64,000 nt of DNA from the NCBI GenBank assembly GCA_964035545.1, contig OZ037771.1, positions 3,118,128 through 3,182,127 on the forward strand, given 5' to 3'. A program made the position numbers and the translations under genes. The DNA is from Bugula neritina (lineage: Eukaryota > Bryozoa > Gymnolaemata > Cheilostomatida > Bugulidae). The notes under the pieces are model-generated. The model was not told the origin of the DNA. It saw only the letters and a program-made list of their open reading frames with translations, and did no database searches. Below are positions 60,901-64,000 of the stretch, in pieces (the first letter of the stretch is position 1; each line of letters begins with the position of its first letter).

Positions 60901-63749
60901 CAAATATTGCAAAACTTCGTTAAGAATACTAAGTGGCCTGTCCCCAAATGAATAATTGATAATTTTCTTGTCTCGTGACAAAACTAGTGTTTGGAATTTT
61001 ATCATTCGTCGATCAGTTCTTAGCTTCGTATTTCAAATATAGATTAGAAATTTTGGTAAATTAAAAAGTATGTTACTATTTGTTTTTTTGCAAAAAATAA
61101 TTGTTTTACCATTTGTTGCTCATGAAGATTGAAGTTTTATTTGACCATCTGTCTGCCAGCAGAATGTGAAACCTGAAAGAATATAAACTCCATCTCAACG
61201 AGACCATCTTGAAACAGTTGCAAATACGTGCAGTATTCAGACAAATAAACCACTCTATAATCACTTTGCTTTCCAAGTATCAAGTTAAAACATTTGTAAA
61301 CTATTTGACTTGTTCTGCAAATTAAGCGTCATATTTAACATATTTTATTTAGGAAAATAAATGTGAGAACTTTGCTTATATGGTATATGGCATATACAAC
61401 CAACTTGTTTTTGGGACTTTTTGATCAGTTGCCAAATATATACAACAGGCCGCTAGGAGATATAATTTTACTAGTTTCAGCTTATTTAAAAGATGGGTAG
61501 ACATCAACACATTACTTTAAAAATACCCATGGCAAAGTACTTTTATTACTATTATGTATTCTAATTGCAACAGGTAAGTTCATAGCTTAATAAAAAACAA
61601 GTCAGGTGTGAAAGTTAATTGACATGTTACACAGACAGTTTCCTGCTGAAGATAACCTGCTACACTTTTTTCACTTCTTGTTTTTTGTTGAATTAATTGA
61701 TACGCAGAAAATAAGTGGACATCAAATGCTTGTTTGAGAGAAGATGATAAATTGAGATTTGCTGTAATACGAGATGATGTGTGCCATTATAATGCTTCAG
61801 ACTTGAACGAGCTATTTGCAAGGCTTTGAAGTGGTTGACCGGTTTTCATGCATTGTGATATACTCAAGTGCTGATTCCAATCTATAACAGCTATTTTACA
61901 GTTTGTTCTTAAATTTCAAAAATAAATCTTTGCTACCCAAAGGCTTCATTTTAATTTATTCCTGGCTGAAAATTACCTCTCTTTTCATATAACTGAGTAA
62001 GAAGAGTGTTTTGGTGCCCCCTGAATAATACATTATTGTTTATAGAGACAAACAGATCTGATATTCTTGAGATAAAGTTTCGTTTTCACTCAGAGTTACA
62101 GAGTACATCTCGCACTGAGTAAAAATATGCTACGCTGCTCCCTAATTGTACTCAAATTGTTGAATACTTAAAAGATTCTTACGTTTAATTTGTTCACAAA
62201 TTAGATGATAGTATCTAGAAAGTGAATGTGTCGCTGTAAATCAAACAGTTGAGCGATGATTGTGGGTAATCGAACGAAGAATTAGACGTGGGAAACTGTT
62301 TAATAGAGGTTGAAGGCTATCCTATATAATGGCATCCATTGCACATTTATAATGCACTGAGTAGAGAAATATCTGGTGTTAAATATCAAAATTTGAACAA
62401 TCAGATAAAAGGTGCTTTTCTATTCTAATATTTTAAAGAGAATAAACATAGCGATGCTAAGTAAAGAACATGTTGAGTAGGTTTCAAAAGAATTTAATTT
62501 AATAGTGTTAGATCAACGAAAACAAGTATGCCTTCAAAAGATTAACAAAAATCCGCGATGTCACAACAAGGTGCTTTTAAATGACTCCAGCCGTAGGTAC
62601 AAAATATATTGGGTTGTAGAGTAAATCCTGAATTGAGCCTAATTGATGTGGGGAATGGCATTCTGTTACTTACGTAGTTTACAAGCAATAATTTGCTTAA
62701 ATAATCTCTGACATATTTCATTTATACAGTATTAAAATATTCATATATATCTTAGCTATCATCTACAGACTGTTTGAGGGTTTTATGCTCAAACAACTTT
62801 GTGCAAACATGTCTTGAATTAGTTTTAAGATTTCTCATCACGTGCTCATGTGATGTTTCCAATCTGCTCTGAAGTCGATGATATATAAAACTAATAGCAA
62901 TGATTGCTGGATTTCATTGCATGCTATTTTTAGCTGCTGCAACACACTGTTTAATCTTTGAGCTGACTTTAAAGTTTGAACTTTAAACTTTAAAGATCAT
63001 TTAAGCCAAAGCTCTAAACTTCTCAAACACAAACTTTCTTTAGCATCTAGAAACTCTGGAAATAGAAGCAGACTCATCTTTACATGTTAGGGCAAGTTTG
63101 AAGGACTTGCTGCTTTTGTAAAATATTCAGCAAAATCAGACAAAACTCAGCATTTCACTCCAATAGGTGAATAAAGATATTTGCTATAAAAAGAATAGTA
63201 GTATTAGTCCATTACTCATGTAAATTATATGAAGAAAATATAGGCTGTCATATACTTAATTTAAGAAATATAATTACTTAAATATAAATTACTAACTTGA
63301 GAATGTAACATTTCAAACTTGAAATGCTATGTGGATTGAATTGAATTAACTCTAAAGAATGGTGTGGATCTAACACAGATCTAATATAGTCTGAAATTAG
63401 CTATTTCTAAATATTAACTTGCTGTTGAAATACAATTCACTGGTTCTTGTTGTAATGTTTGTATCTGTTTACTAAAGCTATGTATATATTATCCCATGAC
63501 TTATACCTGCTAGTAGCCTTATATTGTGGAATGTTATAGCTATACAATTATGCTGTCAAAGTAATTATGTTGTGGTTTTAAAAGTGCTATGTAACTGTTG
63601 TGACATACTGTTTGTTTATCAAGTGGGTCAGTTAGCTTCGAGATTTGAGATAATAAAGTGTATAGTGACAGTAAGAAAGTTGGTAGTAATTCATTGCAGT
63701 ATTTATCTATACAACACAACAAGCTATTTCGGCATATTACAATATTACA

Positions 63750-64000
63750 ATGGCATCAGTCAAGCTCTCGGACATAATAAGTAAATATGAAGACAGCAAC
63801 AGTGGAGAATTCAGTGAGTGGCTTGATAAATTAGAGCTGGTGGCAAAGCTGCAGAAAATAACTGATCTAGAATCATTTTTGCCCCTGTTCCTGGCTGGTC
63901 CAGCGTTTGCAGTATATAAGCAGCTACCAGAAAGTGACAAAGAGGATTATGGGAAGCTCAAAGCTGCACTACTAACAGCTTTTGGAATAAACTGCTATAC
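63750..64000 (+). CDS. Retrotransposon Gag-like ORF, 5' part, cut by window end
   Basis: An ATG at 63750 starts a frame open for 83 codons to the window edge. The residues alternate acidic and hydrophobic helices, with SEWLDKLE, LFLAGPAFAVYKQL and KLKAALLTAFG. This matches the look of the capsid-like Gag N-terminus of Ty3-type LTR retrotransposons in invertebrates, including the LxGxA.....L...D..Y..LK..L...F pattern. The codon use is less AT-rich than the flank. No signs of decay are seen in this part. The 300 bp before it may be an LTR (an AATAAAG at 63651), but without the 3' copy I cannot define its ends. Confidence 0.7.
   Translation, partial: MASVKLSDIISKYEDSNSGEFSEWLDKLELVAKLQKITDLESFLPLFLAGPAFAVYKQLPESDKEDYGKLKAALLTAFGINCY

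Larger units (their letters stand above)
54761..63749. other. 9-kb gene-poor region upstream of the OVO gene
   Basis: No reading frame here looks like a conserved protein. Contents seen: AT-only low-complexity DNA (54790-55130 and 56040-56180), the foldback repeat at 55157-55353, a SINE at 57762-57944, and otherwise unremarkable AT-rich sequence. As the 5' flank of a developmental transcription factor it may hold enhancers; this is inference only. Confidence 0.45.

Overview
This is nuclear DNA of an AT-rich, intron-dense animal. Six multi-exon genes can be reconstructed, joined by 75 GT-AG introns, with families typical of metazoans (filamin repeats, an OVO-type four-finger factor, a class-1 P4-ATPase, an NFATC2IP/RAD60-type SUMO-like protein). 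There are also tRNA-derived SINEs, MITE-like elements and many intronic minisatellites. I cannot fix the phylum from sequence alone; an early-branching or other invertebrate animal is most plausible, and nothing points to a vertebrate.

Layout. 1-1049: upstream low-complexity DNA. 1050-25284 (+): a 33-exon gene for a protein of about 1,638 aa with about 13 filamin-type Ig repeats and no calponin-homology actin-binding domain in view. 26284-27979 (+): a small coiled-coil gene with a PIF/Harbinger-like MITE in its first intron. 28377-29804 (+): a single-domain rhodanese with an intact Cys loop. 30271-32749 (-): NFATC2IP-like protein with tandem SUMO-like domains. 32750-36695: intergenic, with a long (TAC)n tract and a possible alternative 5' exon of the next gene. 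36696-50900 (+): a 28-exon ATP8A-like phospholipid flippase of about 1,194 aa. 51786-54760 (-): OVO/OVOL zinc-finger transcription factor. 54761-63749: almost 9 kb without a recognisable gene, holding a SINE and a foldback repeat. 63750-64000 (+): the start of a retrotransposon Gag-like ORF cut by the window edge.

The genes do not form a pathway. Rhodanese/NFATC2IP and flippase/OVO are convergent pairs with short gaps (about 0.5 and 0.9 kb).

The most unusual signal is structural. In the filamin and flippase genes, several introns carry tandem arrays whose unit contains the splice site itself. Three arrays repeat a 3' splice site (41-bp, 32-bp and 31-bp units ending at the exons at 7018, 20600 and 49122). 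Two repeat a 5' splice site (20-bp units from 18906 and 18-bp units from 47115). A 49-bp duplication repeats the donor at 44357. The result is ladders of candidate splice sites next to constitutive exons. The 47115 array is a multiple of three and stays open in the flippase frame for 13 units. I find this pattern the best candidate for something undescribed in the window, with the caution that use of these sites needs transcript data.
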